Below, one piece after another: positions 33,378 through 42,562 of a stretch of DNA of 46,147 nucleotides (the first letter of the stretch is position 1; each line of letters opens with the position of its first letter). This DNA is from Lachnospiraceae bacterium (GTDB lineage Bacteria; Bacillota; Clostridia; Lachnospirales; Lachnospiraceae), in assembly GCA_910576385.1 (NCBI GenBank), contig CAJTIR010000030.1:1-46147 (forward strand), in the 5' to 3' direction. The notes beneath the pieces are model-generated. The model was not told the origin of the DNA. It ran no database searches and saw only the letters and a list, made by a program, of their open reading frames with translations. Both the position numbers and the translations under genes were made by a program.

Positions 33378-33818
33378 TCAAGTATAGCACAAAATCAACC
33401 AGTGTTCAACTTCCATTGAAGGGCTTTTACTTATCTTGCAAGCAGTGCATTTGCATTTGTTCCCACAAATGCTCAAAACAGACTTTTGGCGTGTCCGCCG
33501 AAAATCTGTTTTAAGAGTGATGTTTGTCTTGATGCGCTCATTATCCTTTTTCATGCGGAATAAATCAGGGTGGATTGTAACGGGCATTACAACATTTCCC
33601 TCTGTATCTTCTTTGGAGAGGTTCTTGGATGGAGTGGGGATTTCCTCATTGTCACATTTCATACTGTAAACATGGAGGCTTGCGGCTTCTGCTGCCATGC
33701 GTGCAGCTTCTTCCGGATTATCCCCAACACTGATACATCCGGGTAAATCGGGGAAGTAGATACTATATGAGCCGTCTGTTGATGGTTCAAAGACTGTAAG
33801 ATAAATTAAATTCTGCAT
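33378..33818 (-). pseudogene. hicB: HicB-family antitoxin with replaced C-terminus
   Basis: Residues 1-97 are HicB: YLTVFEPSTDGSYSIYFPDLPGCISVGDNPEEAARMAAEAASLHV, the partly degraded RNase H-like fold, and the family tail begins (VTIHPDLFRMKKDNERIKTNITL). The normal DNA-binding end (a ribbon-helix-helix or HTH) is missing. In its place the frame runs through a hairpin-rich insert (33421-33512) and into promoter DNA of the ankyrin gene, ending KSPSMEVEHWLILCYT. It could still fold but would not bind DNA. The hicA partner is also broken. Confidence 0.72.
33453..33512 (-). repeat. Compact hairpin insert inside hicB
   Basis: Two adjacent stems: GCATTTG/CAAATGC (about 33452-33472), and AAAACAGA/TCTGTTTT with inner AAA/TTT and GGCG/CGCC pairs (33475-33512). 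The near-perfect 38-nt palindrome at the exact place where HicB homology stops suggests a small insertion, such as a MITE or recombination scar. Confidence 0.55.
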
Positions 33819-33854
33819 AAATTCCGCTTTCTATGATAACCGCAGGCAGTAGGG

Positions 33855-34043
33855 CTATTTAAGCCCCGCCTGCTTGTAGATGCTGTTTAGTGTTCCCGGT
33901 TTCAAGTCCCCGTTGTGGTTTGGTACTGTGACTGTGACTTTTCCGGGCTTTGTTGGGTACTTTAGGCTTATGTGGGAGCCTTCCTGATTGGTGGTGTATC
34001 ATCCATCTTTGCGAAGCACCTTTAGTATTTCCCGAACTGTCAT
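33855..34043 (-). pseudogene. hicA: HicA toxin gene with a nonsense codon
   Basis: The reading MTVREILKVLRKDG is followed by TGA at codon 15 (33999-34001) and then YTTNQEGSHISLKYPTKPGKVTV...GTLNSIYKQAGLK. The usual family sequence is DGW followed by Y or F and GSH, so the TGA very likely replaces the Trp TGG. The conserved GSH with the catalytic His lies after the stop, and no good internal start exists, so the mRNA-cleaving toxin is not made. Genes overlap in order hicA then hicB on the minus strand. Confidence 0.8.
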
Positions 34044-34069
34044 ATTGTGTCTTCCTTATATTATATATT

Positions 34070-34103
34070 ATACGCCTTTTTAATGCGTATAAATTATGCG
34101 TAT
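34070..34103 (-). promoter_or_regulatory. Candidate hicAB promoter/operator
   Basis: Two direct ATGCGTAT repeats (34083-34090, 34096-34103; 13-bp period) and an inverted ATACGC at 34070-34075 lie just upstream of hicA. A TATAAT on the minus strand overlaps this. HicB-type autorepression is the known scheme for such loci; the site is inferred. Confidence 0.45.
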
Positions 34104-34529
34104 TTTTACAGAACATAGGATAGAAAACAGACTGGCAGCAGGAAATAAGGGAATCCTTACAAATGGGGAAAAGCGTAAAAGTGCGCTGTCCTGCTTATTC
34201 TCCCTTACTCACGCACTTTTCATAGAGGGGTGGCAACTTGAGGGAGTAAAGAGAAAACCCAGTAAAATCAAGGGCTGTGCTTTCTCCGCAGGGTGAGGGA
34301 GTAAAGGGCATTTTTTACCTGATTATAGACGGAACTGTGACGGCTATTCCTTATCATGTTTTGGAGTCGGGGAGGAGTAGGTTATATCACATATTGAGTA
34401 GGTCAGCGTGCGTTCCAGTACGGACAAATTTCTCGTCTGTCAGCGTGAAACTGAACATCATCTGTATGGCCAGCAACAGAGAATGAAAATCCCATACGAT
34501 TGTAGGGTTTTCAAGCAGTTCTATGTGAA
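34104..34529. other. Noncoding or heavily degraded element DNA
   Basis: No intact gene. The stretch near 34205-34310 carries sequence of the kind seen ahead of relaxase genes in Firmicutes elements, in broken frames. On the minus strand a short piece (about 34387-34560) reads ELLENPTIVWDFHSLLLAIQMMFSFTL before a stop, which may be a fragment of an element protein. I do not name it. Confidence 0.35.
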
Positions 34530-35390
34530 TTGCAGATACAATCCATGAAATCCGCGTTTTTAGAGCAAGGGGAGACGCTGTGGCATCAGACAGAGCAGCT
34601 AGAGAAGTACAGCGGCAGCGACATCGTCTTTCAGGAGAACGGGAGGCTGAAAGCGGAAGTAAAAAAAGCAGAGAAACGAGGAAAGGAAATAGAAGAAAAA
34701 GCCACAGCCGTTCTTGCCCAGGCAGGTAGGAAGGAGTAAAATGCTGGGCGAAAACTTGCCAAAGCAAACCGACTGATGGCAGAATATCAGGAAACGCTTG
34801 CAGGGGAAGTGAAGAAAGCGAAAAGGGAATTACGGAAGGAAGCACAGGAGGAATCCGACAGAGTTTTCCGCAGGAAATCCATACTTCTATCAGAAATAAC
34901 GATGGCGCTGCTTGCCGCATATCTGGCACAGACAGTAGCAGTCCTTATCATTGAAAAAGACACCGCTGCCATCATTCCATTATGGTTTTTGGACAGGGGC
35001 AGGGATGTCATGTGGCTGCTGCAAAATTTAGGGAATCTTTATCAGCGCTTCTATCAGACGCTGATAACAACCATGCCGCCACAGTTGGCAGCGGGAATAC
35101 TGCTTTTTGTATCTATTGCCATTACAGCCGTGCTGTTTTTCTTTATCTGTATCGGGTGCCGCTGTCTGTTACAGAAATGGAAAAAGCGGTGGGAGTATTA
35201 CGAGCGCAAAGGTGTGGAAGTGTTTAAAAAGTCAGTGATGATAGGTATTGCCTTCATGGGATTTTCCCTCTTGCTGGCGGTAATGAAGCTGCCGCTTATC
35301 CCTATCAGGCTGAATGTTGTAAGCTGGTGGATTTTAATTACTGGGATAACAGAATACTTGTATTTTTATTATGATGGGTGTGATTACTGA
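34530..35390 (+). pseudogene. Frameshifted membrane protein of integrative elements (DUF6040-like)
   Basis: A first frame (34530-34739) encodes a coiled-coil start, LEKYSGSDIVFQENGRLKAEVKKAE. The second frame (34776-35390) carries on with EYQETLAGEVKKAKRELRKEAQEESDRV, a coiled coil, and four membrane helices (near residues 38-60, 95-130, 155-175, 180-200 of that part). The order of a long coiled coil followed by a membrane tail fits DUF6040-type proteins of conjugative elements. The break near 34740-34775 and the short N-terminus make function unlikely. Confidence 0.6.
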
Positions 35391-35493
35391 TGGTTACGGA
35401 GTCATGTTTATTTAATTTATATGGTGGTGTTGGCTTACACAGTTTTATAAGGTGTTTGTCAGGGAAGGGTTTTGAAAGTTTTTGCTTTTAAGA

Positions 35494-35526
35494 AAGTCCT
35501 GTTGTAGAAATACAGCAGGGCTTTTT
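35494..35526 (+). terminator. Intrinsic terminator before the recombinase gene
   Basis: A 13-bp stem with two G-U wobbles (AAGTCCTGTTGTA with TACAGCAGGGCTT), a 4-nt loop and TTTTT. It isolates the recombinase gene from the upstream relic. Confidence 0.88.
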
Positions 35527-35545
35527 AAAATCGTTGTAATTTTAG

Positions 35546-36175
<630 letters not shown>

Positions 36176-36181
36176 AACGAA

Positions 36182-36207
36182 CTATCAAAAGGTGTACTTT
36201 TTGATAG
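36182..36207 (+). repeat. Candidate recombination site 1 (hix-like)
   Basis: Two 12-bp half-sites, CTATCAAAAGGT and the complement CTATCAAAAAGT, flank a central GT (36194-36195). The palindrome extends to AACGAA/TTCGTT (36176-36213). Length, half-site spacing and the TATCAAAA core resemble hix/gix invertase sites. It begins 7 nt after the recombinase stop. No T run follows, so a terminator role is less likely. Confidence 0.65.
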
Positions 36208-36370
36208 TTCGTTATTTATGGGATATTTTACCATAAGTGGGATGGTAAAGCAATAAATTTCTTGTTTTTTGTTTGTTTTGACAGCGAATCGTTCAGTTTA
36301 TCTGTGATTTCTTGTTCAAACTTGGTGAAAAATGTTGCAAATAATGTGAAAGGGACAATTATCAAAAGGT
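36196..36370. other. Candidate invertible DNA segment (175 bp)
   Basis: AT-rich noncoding DNA between two hix-like sites whose central dinucleotides are GT and AC, so crossover would invert it. It contains an extended -10 promoter candidate on the minus strand and a TTGACA on the plus strand (36278-36283) with no good -10. No gene lies inside. The segment is between the recombinase and the surface gene cluster. Confidence 0.55.
36225..36253 (-). promoter_or_regulatory. Candidate promoter inside the invertible segment
   Basis: On the minus strand, TTGCTT (36248-36253), a 17-nt spacer ending TGG, and TAAAAT (36225-36230), an extended -10. In the present orientation it points back into the recombinase gene; after inversion it would point toward the surface genes from 36.4 kb on. 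AT-rich DNA gives such matches by chance, so support is modest. Confidence 0.4.
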
Positions 36371-36384
36371 ACACTTTTTGACAT
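36359..36384 (+). repeat. Candidate recombination site 2 (hix-like)
   Basis: TTATCAAAAGGT, central AC (36371-36372), and ACTTTTTGACAT, whose complement is ATGTCAAAAAGT. It matches site 1 in 22 of 26 positions, with the central dinucleotide reversed (AC against GT). Confidence 0.65.
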
Positions 36385-36394
36385 ATGGCAGTAG

Positions 36395-36720
36395 CAGGAC
36401 ATACTGCAAAATCGAGAAGGAAGAATTTATGTTACCAATGATCTTGGCCTAAGGGCAAGGTACAAATATGTTGGCTATCAACCACATGATTATAAAGTAC
36501 AAAATTGGGATTTCTATTACCAGAGTTATAGTGCGTTATGCTGGGGACATGTTTGTACATTTGTAACATTTGAAGATTATACAACGGAGGAATTAACCCA
36601 AATGGCCGATGGGTGCGTAATTTAAATGAAAAATTGTTCCGAAAGATGGCTGTCAGAGTTTCAGGGAATCCCAATGCAAATTTAGTGCTGATTACACAAG
36701 AGGATATAGATTCCATATAA
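36395..36720 (+). pseudogene. Fragment of an unrecognised gene, frameshifted
   Basis: After a stop at 36392-36394 an open frame reads NREGRIYVTNDLGLRARYKYVGYQ...WDFYYQSYSALCWGHV...EELTQMADG, then the +1 frame continues VRNLNEKLFRKMAVRVSGNPNANLVLITQEDIDSI to a stop at 36720. No start codon belongs to it, so the 5' end has been lost, perhaps at recombination site 2 directly upstream. Family unknown. Confidence 0.5.
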
Positions 36721-36769
36721 ATACTGTCTGATAACAAAGAAAATACATTATGAAAAGGAGAAATGAAAA

Positions 36770-37270
36770 ATGTCAAAGGATAATTATGTACAGCCGCCAA
36801 AAGAACCAGGTCTTAAGAAAATTATTGAAGCAATGAAAGATGGATATTCATATCTGCACCCAGATTACTGGAAACGAAAACTGGTGCATCTGATTCTTGT
36901 CGTCCCAATGGTGTTGATAATTTACGGACTGATATACGAATCTATATTTGTGGATCTTATAGGTATGGATAGTGATACTATGCCGTGGATATTAGAATTT
37001 ATAGATTTGTTTCTTATCATCGGTTCAACAGTTGTAAGTGCATACTTTTATCCGTTTTCCCTATGGTGGTATAAACAGAGTCTTATCGGAAAAATACTCA
37101 ATAATATTTATCATATAGGGACGTTCTGGGTGGTAATACTTAAGATAATCGGAACGCTGATTGGCGGTATCGCTATAGCAGGAACATTGGCGCCTATTAT
37201 GGGACCGCTCACCTTGCGGAAGTGTAGAAAGAAAAATATGGTAATTGGTGATGCCGATGATTTTTATTAA
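36770..37270 (+). CDS. Small multi-pass membrane protein, unknown family
   Basis: 166 residues with AAAGGAG upstream. Three or four hydrophobic segments: about 40-60 (LVHLILVVPMVLIIYGLIY), 75-100 (ILEFIDLFLIIGSTVVSAYFYPFSLW) and 120-150 (WVVILKIIGTLIGGIAIAGTLAPIMGPL). The N-terminus is soluble and proline-rich. The gene ends 51 nt before the secreted LRR protein, so they may be cotranscribed; a role in its export or anchoring would be guesswork. Confidence 0.7.
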   Translation: MSKDNYVQPPKEPGLKKIIEAMKDGYSYLHPDYWKRKLVHLILVVPMVLIIYGLIYESIFVDLIGMDSDTMPWILEFIDLFLIIGSTVVSAYFYPFSLWWYKQSLIGKILNNIYHIGTFWVVILKIIGTLIGGIAIAGTLAPIMGPLTLRKCRKKNMVIGDADDFY

Positions 37271-37321
37271 AAAGAAATATGTGCAAAGAGTTAAAAAGGT
37301 AAAAAACAGGAGGAAAAAGAA

Positions 37322-38989
37322 ATGAGAAACAAAAAGAAATGGAAACAATTGACAGCATTATTGTTAAGCGCAGCAATGCTGGTTCCGGCACATGCGGTTT
37401 ATGCTGCAGGGGGACAAGCAGCAGGCTCCGAAATGGAAATTTATGAGGAGAACAGGGCGGCAGATGCGGATGGGTTTGTGATTGAAGATGGGGTGTTGAT
37501 AAATTATGTGGGAACAGCGACGGAGGTGGTGATTCCTGATGGGGTGACAAGCATAGGGGATGGCGCATTTGGCTACTGTAGTGGACTAACAAGCATAAAG
37601 ATTCCTGAAGGAGTGACAAGCATCGGTAATAGCGCATTTTATGACTGCAGTGGACTAACAAGCATAACAATTCCAGAAGGAGTAACGAACATCGGATATT
37701 GGGCATTCACTGGATGCAGTGGGCTAACAAGCATAACAATTCCAGAAAGCATGGAAAGCATCGGTGGTGACGCATTTGCTGACTGCAGTGGACTAACAAG
37801 CATAACAATTCCGAAGGGAGTGACGTTCATCGAACGCCGTGCATTTCTTAGATGCAGTGGACTTACTAGCATAGAGGTGGAAAAAGGAAATCCAAATTAT
37901 GACAGTAGAGAGAACTGTAATGCGATAATTGAAACAAAAAATAATATGCTGATGTCCGGTTGTAAGAACACAGTAATCCCGACAAGTGTGGCAAGCATCG
38001 GAGTTTATGCATTTGCTGGATGCAGTGGGCTAATAAATATAACAATTCCAGAAGGAGTGACAAGCATAGAAGGTTATGCATTTCTTGGATGCAGTGGACT
38101 AACAAGCATAACAATTCCAGAAAGCGTAACAAGCATCCGTAATCCATTTGTTGATTGCGGTATAGGGTTAACAATCTATGGAAAAACAGGTTCTTATGCT
38201 GAAATTTATGCAAAAGAAAATAACATTAAATTTTCATCTACCGGGGAAGCAACAAAGCCAGTTAGGAAGAAAACCATTTCCGCTAACAATGTAACAGTAA
38301 GCCCGATTTCCTATGCTTATGACGGAAAGGCCAAGAAACCGGCAGTCACCGTTAAAGACGGAGATACTGTCTTAAAGGCAGGAACCGATTACACAGTCAG
38401 CTATGATAACAACACCAATGCCGGAACAGCGAAAGTAACGGTTACAGGAAAAGGCAATTATGAAGGCACCGTGACAAAGACGTTCATCATTACGGTACGG
38501 AAAGGGACATCCCATGTTATTGGTGCATATAAGTATCAGGTTACAGGCAAATCCACAGTATCAGTGACAGGGATAAGCGATAAGAAAACCGTAAAAGTCA
38601 AAATTCCAAAAACAGTAACGATTGGCGGCAAGACTTTCAAGGTGGCTTCCATTGGAAAAAATGTGTTCAAAAAGAATATGAAGATTACAAGCGTTGAAAT
38701 TGGAGATAACGTAAAAACAATCGGAGCTTCTGCATTTGAAGGGTGCGCGAAACTTGCCAAAGTAACACTTGGAAAAGGCGTTACGGAAATTGGCAGCAGC
38801 ATATTCAAGAACTGTAAGAAACTGGGAACAATAACGATAAAATCCGCCAGTTTGAAAAAAGTAGGGAAGAATGCCTTAAAGGGAATCAAAGCCACAGCAA
38901 AAATCAAAGTCCCCAAAAAGAAATTGTCTGTTTACAAGAAACTGTTAAAAAATAAGGGGCAGGGGAAAAATGTGAGGATAACAAAATAG
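37322..38989 (+). CDS. Secreted BspA-like leucine-rich repeat protein
   Basis: 555 residues with AGGAGG 8 nt upstream. A Sec signal peptide ends near residue 28 (AHAVYA). Residues about 50-285 hold eight or more 23-residue LRR_5 (Treponema/BspA type) repeats of the form TSIxxxAFxxCSGLTSITIPEGV. A spacer YGKTGSYAEIYAKENNIKF follows, then an MBG-like domain (YAYDGKAKKPAVTVKDG...GKGNYEGTVTKTF), then a second short LRR block and a Lys-rich tail. No sortase motif or membrane anchor. Such proteins bind host matrix or other bacteria. The DNA repeats are about 69 bp, so recombination could change repeat number. A 5'-truncated paralogue is at 43.7 kb. Confidence 0.88.
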   Translation: MRNKKKWKQLTALLLSAAMLVPAHAVYAAGGQAAGSEMEIYEENRAADADGFVIEDGVLINYVGTATEVVIPDGVTSIGDGAFGYCSGLTSIKIPEGVTSIGNSAFYDCSGLTSITIPEGVTNIGYWAFTGCSGLTSITIPESMESIGGDAFADCSGLTSITIPKGVTFIERRAFLRCSGLTSIEVEKGNPNYDSRENCNAIIETKNNMLMSGCKNTVIPTSVASIGVYAFAGCSGLINITIPEGVTSIEGYAFLGCSGLTSITIPESVTSIRNPFVDCGIGLTIYGKTGSYAEIYAKENNIKFSSTGEATKPVRKKTISANNVTVSPISYAYDGKAKKPAVTVKDGDTVLKAGTDYTVSYDNNTNAGTAKVTVTGKGNYEGTVTKTFIITVRKGTSHVIGAYKYQVTGKSTVSVTGISDKKTVKVKIPKTVTIGGKTFKVASIGKNVFKKNMKITSVEIGDNVKTIGASAFEGCAKLAKVTLGKGVTEIGSSIFKNCKKLGTITIKSASLKKVGKNALKGIKATAKIKVPKKKLSVYKKLLKNKGQGKNVRITK

Positions 38990-39007
38990 TAAGAAGGAGA
39001 ACGGGTT

Positions 39008-39895
39008 GTGGTGAAGAAAATTGGAAAGATAAACTGGATGAAAGCTATTGTAATGATGGTGATAGCGCTGTCTATAGCAGTGTCTGCGGTAACTCCGGCA
39101 TATGCCGCGTCAAAGTCAGACATTACAGTATCTGTAAAAAGTCCGAAGAAAGGTGTGAAAATCAATCGTAATAAGCTGACCATTCATACAAAGGATGCGG
39201 TTCAGTTGACTGTAAAGGGTCTGGTCACAAAGAAGGTATCAGAAATAAGCGGATATAATTTGAGGATTAAGAATGGACAACTTGTATGGGAGCCTGTATA
39301 TAAACATACCAAAAAGTCCAGCATTGCAAACGTGACGTCAAAAGCCAGGTATAAGACCAGCGATAAGAGGGTGATTTCTGTAAGCAAAACCGGAAAACTT
39401 ACAGCGAAAAAGAATGGAACGGCTACCCTTACGGTAAAATATAAAGGCATATCAAAGAAGATTAAGGTTACGGTGGCAAACAGACATACGTGGAAAAAGC
39501 ATATAGCAAAAGAAAACTGGGCATTAGGAGTAGTCGTACTTAGATGTGGCTGGCAAGGGGGTTACTTTTACTTTGGAGACAATGATGACCCATATCTTAG
39601 TCCTGGCAGCGAGTCTTTGATTGGCGAATACACGACGGATGGCTATAAAATACTAACTTCTGGTGAGGCTTATGCCATGTGGGATCATGCCCTGAAAGAT
39701 CATCTTCTGGCATCGGTATATCCTGAAGAATATAAAAAATTTCCTAAGAAATGCCGTGACGTGATAGATGAGGTCTATGGGGCTAAGGCTGGTGATACAG
39801 TGGAGAGTGATCATTGGGTTAGCCGTGGAGTAGTGAAAACAGTTAAATATGTAGATTACTACTATTGTTCTTGCGGTATAAAAAAGAAGAAATAA
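39008..39895 (+). CDS. Secreted protein with bacterial Ig-like (Big_2) domain
   Basis: 295 residues. The GTG start is 18 nt after the LRR protein, with AAGGAGAA upstream. A signal peptide ends near VTPAYA. Residues about 35-155 hold a Big_2-type repeat, with YKTSDKRVISVSKTGKLTAKKNGTATLTVKYKGISKKIKV as its clear signature. The C-terminal 130 residues are a separate domain with aromatic and Cys residues (DYYYCSCGIKKKK) that I do not recognise. Probably exported with the LRR protein as part of the same operon. Confidence 0.78.
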   Translation: MVKKIGKINWMKAIVMMVIALSIAVSAVTPAYAASKSDITVSVKSPKKGVKINRNKLTIHTKDAVQLTVKGLVTKKVSEISGYNLRIKNGQLVWEPVYKHTKKSSIANVTSKARYKTSDKRVISVSKTGKLTAKKNGTATLTVKYKGISKKIKVTVANRHTWKKHIAKENWALGVVVLRCGWQGGYFYFGDNDDPYLSPGSESLIGEYTTDGYKILTSGEAYAMWDHALKDHLLASVYPEEYKKFPKKCRDVIDEVYGAKAGDTVESDHWVSRGVVKTVKYVDYYYCSCGIKKKK

Positions 39896-39944
39896 AGTGA
39901 AAGACAGAGAAAACAGGAAGAAGTGGCAGAACAGTTACTTGCCT

Positions 39945-40210
39945 AAAATCCATAAGTGGTGTGAAAGCATCCATCACTGTTCCGCTGGCAGGAATTCTTT
40001 TGGCGGATGCAGCAAATGAAAAACCCTGACGATTGGAAACAATGTGGTTTCAATTGGAGATAATGCATTCTTAACTGTATTTCAATAACAACGGTGACAA
40101 TACCAGCAGAGGCAATGAAAATAGGGAAACAGGCATTTTGTGGATGTAAAAAACTTAGAACAGTAAAAATAAATATAAGGAAACTGATTTGCAAAAATAT
40201 AGGAAGTTAA
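39945..40210 (+). pseudogene. Fragment of an LRR_5 surface protein
   Basis: Short LRR pieces in three frames, TLTIGNNVVSIGDNAF and SITTVTIPAEAMKIGKQAFCGCKKLRTVKI, separated by stops. This is a degraded relative of the protein at 37322, with start and body gone. Confidence 0.7.
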
Positions 40211-40236
40211 CGGAAAAATAGTATATAAGAAAATGC

Positions 40237-40279
40237 AAAAAGAACGATTCTAAATGGCAAGTGCCAGAATCGTTCTTTT
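40237..40279 (+). terminator. Strong hairpin terminator of the surface operon
   Basis: AAAAGAACGATTCT pairs with AGAATCGTTCTTTT; the loop itself contains TGGCA-AG-TGCCA. A run of T on each side makes it bidirectional. Confidence 0.85.
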
Positions 40280-40362
40280 GTTTCATTATTGATTGTTATG
40301 ACCATATGTTCCCATCAGCACAGAAGGATATGGCAGATAAGTTGAATATGGAGAGGGTATGG

Positions 40363-40771
40363 TGATAAATATGTATCAAAGGCCGAGGGAAGCAGCATCT
40401 ATTTGAAGCCGCCATTGATTTATTATCCTATGTCACCTATTTAAAATGCGGGGGCAGGGATTATAAAACGGAGAATCTTCTCTTCCTGTCGAGCGTGTAC
40501 CAGCCGGAGAAAGAGCTGAAAGAAAGCAAAATCCCCGTTGCCCTTACGACTTTTTTGAAAGCAAACCCACAAATCAAGACCATATTTCTGCATCTGGATA
40601 AAGGACAGGGCAGGTCGTTTATGTGCCGCAGTTTTGAAAGAATTATTGCAGAAAGACTACCGAATCGTTGATGAACCGCCGCCAGCCGACAAGGACATCA
40701 ACGATTTTTTAATGTCCTATCTGGGGATTGTAAAGCAGAAACCAAGCTGTGAAAAGAGGGATGCCCGCTAA
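40363..40771 (+). pseudogene. Relic of element DUF3991/TOPRIM protein
   Basis: FEAAIDLLSYVTYLKCGGRDYKTENLLFLSSVY, then KANPQIKTIFLHLDKGQG, and in another frame DEPPPADKDINDFLMSYLG. The order matches DUF3991/TOPRIM primase-like proteins of integrative elements. The conserved DRAG motif is missing, and at least two frame changes are present. Confidence 0.6.
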
Positions 40772-40818
40772 CTGCGTGAGGATTTTTCAGTAAGAAATGA
40801 CCGTAATCACAACAGGAT

Positions 40819-41103
40819 TTAAGACCGATAGAGAGGAAAGAACGATTGAAAAATTATGAAGTGACCCTTGCCGCTCACTATGCTGACCGTATCCTTAATG
40901 CCGCACATATAAGAGATGTCGGCATAATGGTGGTTGACTGTTGACGCACATGCCATATAATCATTTATCACCTTTCTCTGCCCTTTGATTAAGTCAAGGT
41001 TTTCATAACGCTGTGCCAGTTCATTTTCATCTTTGATGTCATTCAGATAGATTTCATCCGTCCATGCTAAAGCATCCCTGCTCCGGTCCATGAAATTCCC
41101 CAT
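40819..41103 (-). CDS. Short element protein, unknown family
   Basis: 94 residues from MGNFMDRSRDALAWTDEIYLNDIKDENELAQRYENLDLIKGQRKVINDYMACASTVNHHYADISYMCGIKDT. This strongly ordered, mostly helical sequence looks conserved. The last 20 residues are hydrophobic and may derive from readthrough into other DNA. The start is just at the junction with the TIR gene on the other strand. Probably a broken accessory gene of a conjugative element. Confidence 0.5.
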   Translation of the reverse strand: MGNFMDRSRDALAWTDEIYLNDIKDENELAQRYENLDLIKGQRKVINDYMACASTVNHHYADISYMCGIKDTVSIVSGKGHFIIFQSFFPLYRS

Positions 41104-41108
41104 GCCTT

Positions 41109-41561
41109 TTTGTATTAAAAGAAGATGAAAAAGCAGCCATTGAAGTAGGAAATTTTTTAATGCAGCAAGCAGGAATGAATATCTATTTAGACATATTAGA
41201 TTGTGTATTGCAAGAAGCGTTTTCAATAGAGAATGACAAAAAAATTGTTGAATCAATCCAAAAAGGCATATCATGTTCTGATGCTCTTCTATGTATTGTA
41301 TCGGATAAAACTAAACTTTCTTGGTGGGTTCCCTATGAAATAGGAATTGCTGAATATTCAAATCTCCATATTGGTTCAATCAAATTATCTAAAACGGCAG
41401 ATTTTCCTTCGTTTTTGAAAACGCAAAAGACTATAAATTCTATGTCATCCTTTTTGGATTTTATAAGTAACATACATGATTATGGTCCTGTATTTAGTAA
41501 ATTTGTTAGAAATGATATGGAAACACTTAATTATACTGTTTTAAATGAATACTTTTGGTAA
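41109..41561 (+). pseudogene. 5'-truncated TIR-like domain protein
   Basis: An open frame without a proper start reads VLKEDEKAAIEVGNFLMQQAGMNIYLDIL...IVESIQKGISCSDALLCIVSDKTKLSWWVPYEIGIAEY. The last part is the TIR/TIR_2 alpha-beta pattern, with a Glu in WWVPYEIG at the place of the NADase catalytic acid. The first beta strand is missing because DNA of the oppositely oriented element gene abuts at about 41104. An internal ATG at 41160 would miss more. With the membrane partner behind it, this looks like a degraded defence gene pair. Confidence 0.65.
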
Positions 41562-41567
41562 AATAGA

Positions 41568-42310
41568 ATGAAAAAATTAGCAACAAAATTGATGAAAACC
41601 CCTATTAAATTGATAATTGTAATTGTAGGACTTATATTGATTTGTGCAGGATTATGCACTATCAATCTTTCAAACTCACTATAATTTCAACCAATAATTC
41701 AGTTAAAAAGTAATCTGGATTTTATAGGAATATTTATAAAAAAGTATCCATGGTTCATATTCGTTGGAATAATGATACTATTGGTATTGTACTGGGTATG
41801 TAATATTAAGCTTAAGGTATCATCAATTAAATTAGGGAACATAGAAATTCAATTAAAAAATAGTGATAAAGAAATTAAAGCAAATATAACAAATAAACTT
41901 TCATCAAAGAGGACTTTATTCTGTACATATCGTGACTACGATAACTATTATGATGTAATTAACTCGCTTTATGAAATACTCACATTTTTAAGAGAGCAAT
42001 TGGAAAATTACGAATACTTTTCTTTTACTAGAACAGATTGTTATAAGAACATAGAAGATTTAATTGGTATAATAGGCAGATTTCTCACTAAATATCAATC
42101 AGATTATAGAAGGTATTATAAAAAAGATTAGAAGCAGCAAACAATGGAATGTCGTTTATCAGCTTTTCTGAAATTCAAAATGAATATCCAAAAATTGAAG
42201 AGATGACTAATGATTTACATTTTATGAATATTGAAGCTAAAAAGCATGCTGATTTCTTTAATATTGATATAGATAAATGGAATAATTGGTATCAATCCAA
42301 TACTCAATAA
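41568..42310 (+). pseudogene. Membrane partner gene of the TIR protein, broken
   Basis: ATG 41568 starts 6 nt after the TIR stop. Two hydrophobic helices (LIIVIVGLILICAGLC and FIFVGIMILLVLYWVC) are separated by TAA at 41682-41684 (codon 39). The frame reopens to 42131, then the +1 frame continues with EAANNGMSFISFSEIQNEYPKIEEMTNDL to a stop at 42310. The shift is in the AAAAAAG run near 42120. The soluble part is helical. Not recognised by name. A nonsense codon and a frameshift show decay. Confidence 0.65.
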
Positions 42311-42445
42311 AAGTTGTCTAATTAGTATAAAGGGCAATTATAACATCTGATTTTTATAGGATATTAAAATGCATTAGTAGAGAAATATCTTACATGCTAT
42401 CCTGCTAAAAATGCAGGGTTGTTCCACAAAGGATATTTAAACATA

Positions 42446-42498
42446 TGCCAGAAAATGTATGTTTTTTGAGTTACTCATTTTTCATGCATTTTCTGGCA
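42446..42498. repeat. Long inverted repeat downstream of the nuclease gene
   Basis: TGCCAGAAAATGTATG (42446-42461) is nearly complementary to CATGCATTTTCTGGCA (42483-42498; one mismatch), with GAGT/ACTC in the loop. It lies 65 nt after the 3' end of the minus-strand nuclease gene and could be its terminator. The AT-rich stretch from 42311 to 42445 holds no gene that I can see. Confidence 0.6.
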
Positions 42499-42562
42499 AT
42501 AAAATATCTTAATTTTACAAATATTTTGCAGGCAATTTATAAAGCCATTAACCATCCCTTTC

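Noticed and set aside
33999-34001. TGA in hicA read as Trp or selenocysteine
   Set aside because: Other genes in the window use TGA as stop and TGG for Trp, and there is no SECIS-like structure; a nonsense mutation is simpler.
36176-36213. Terminator after the recombinase gene
   Set aside because: The palindrome lacks a T run and is matched by a second copy 177 bp downstream with a reversed centre, so a recombination site explains it better. A dual role is still possible.
37500-38160. CRISPR-like repeat array
   Set aside because: The regular 69-bp periodicity is the coding repeat of LRR units in an open frame; there are no unique spacers.
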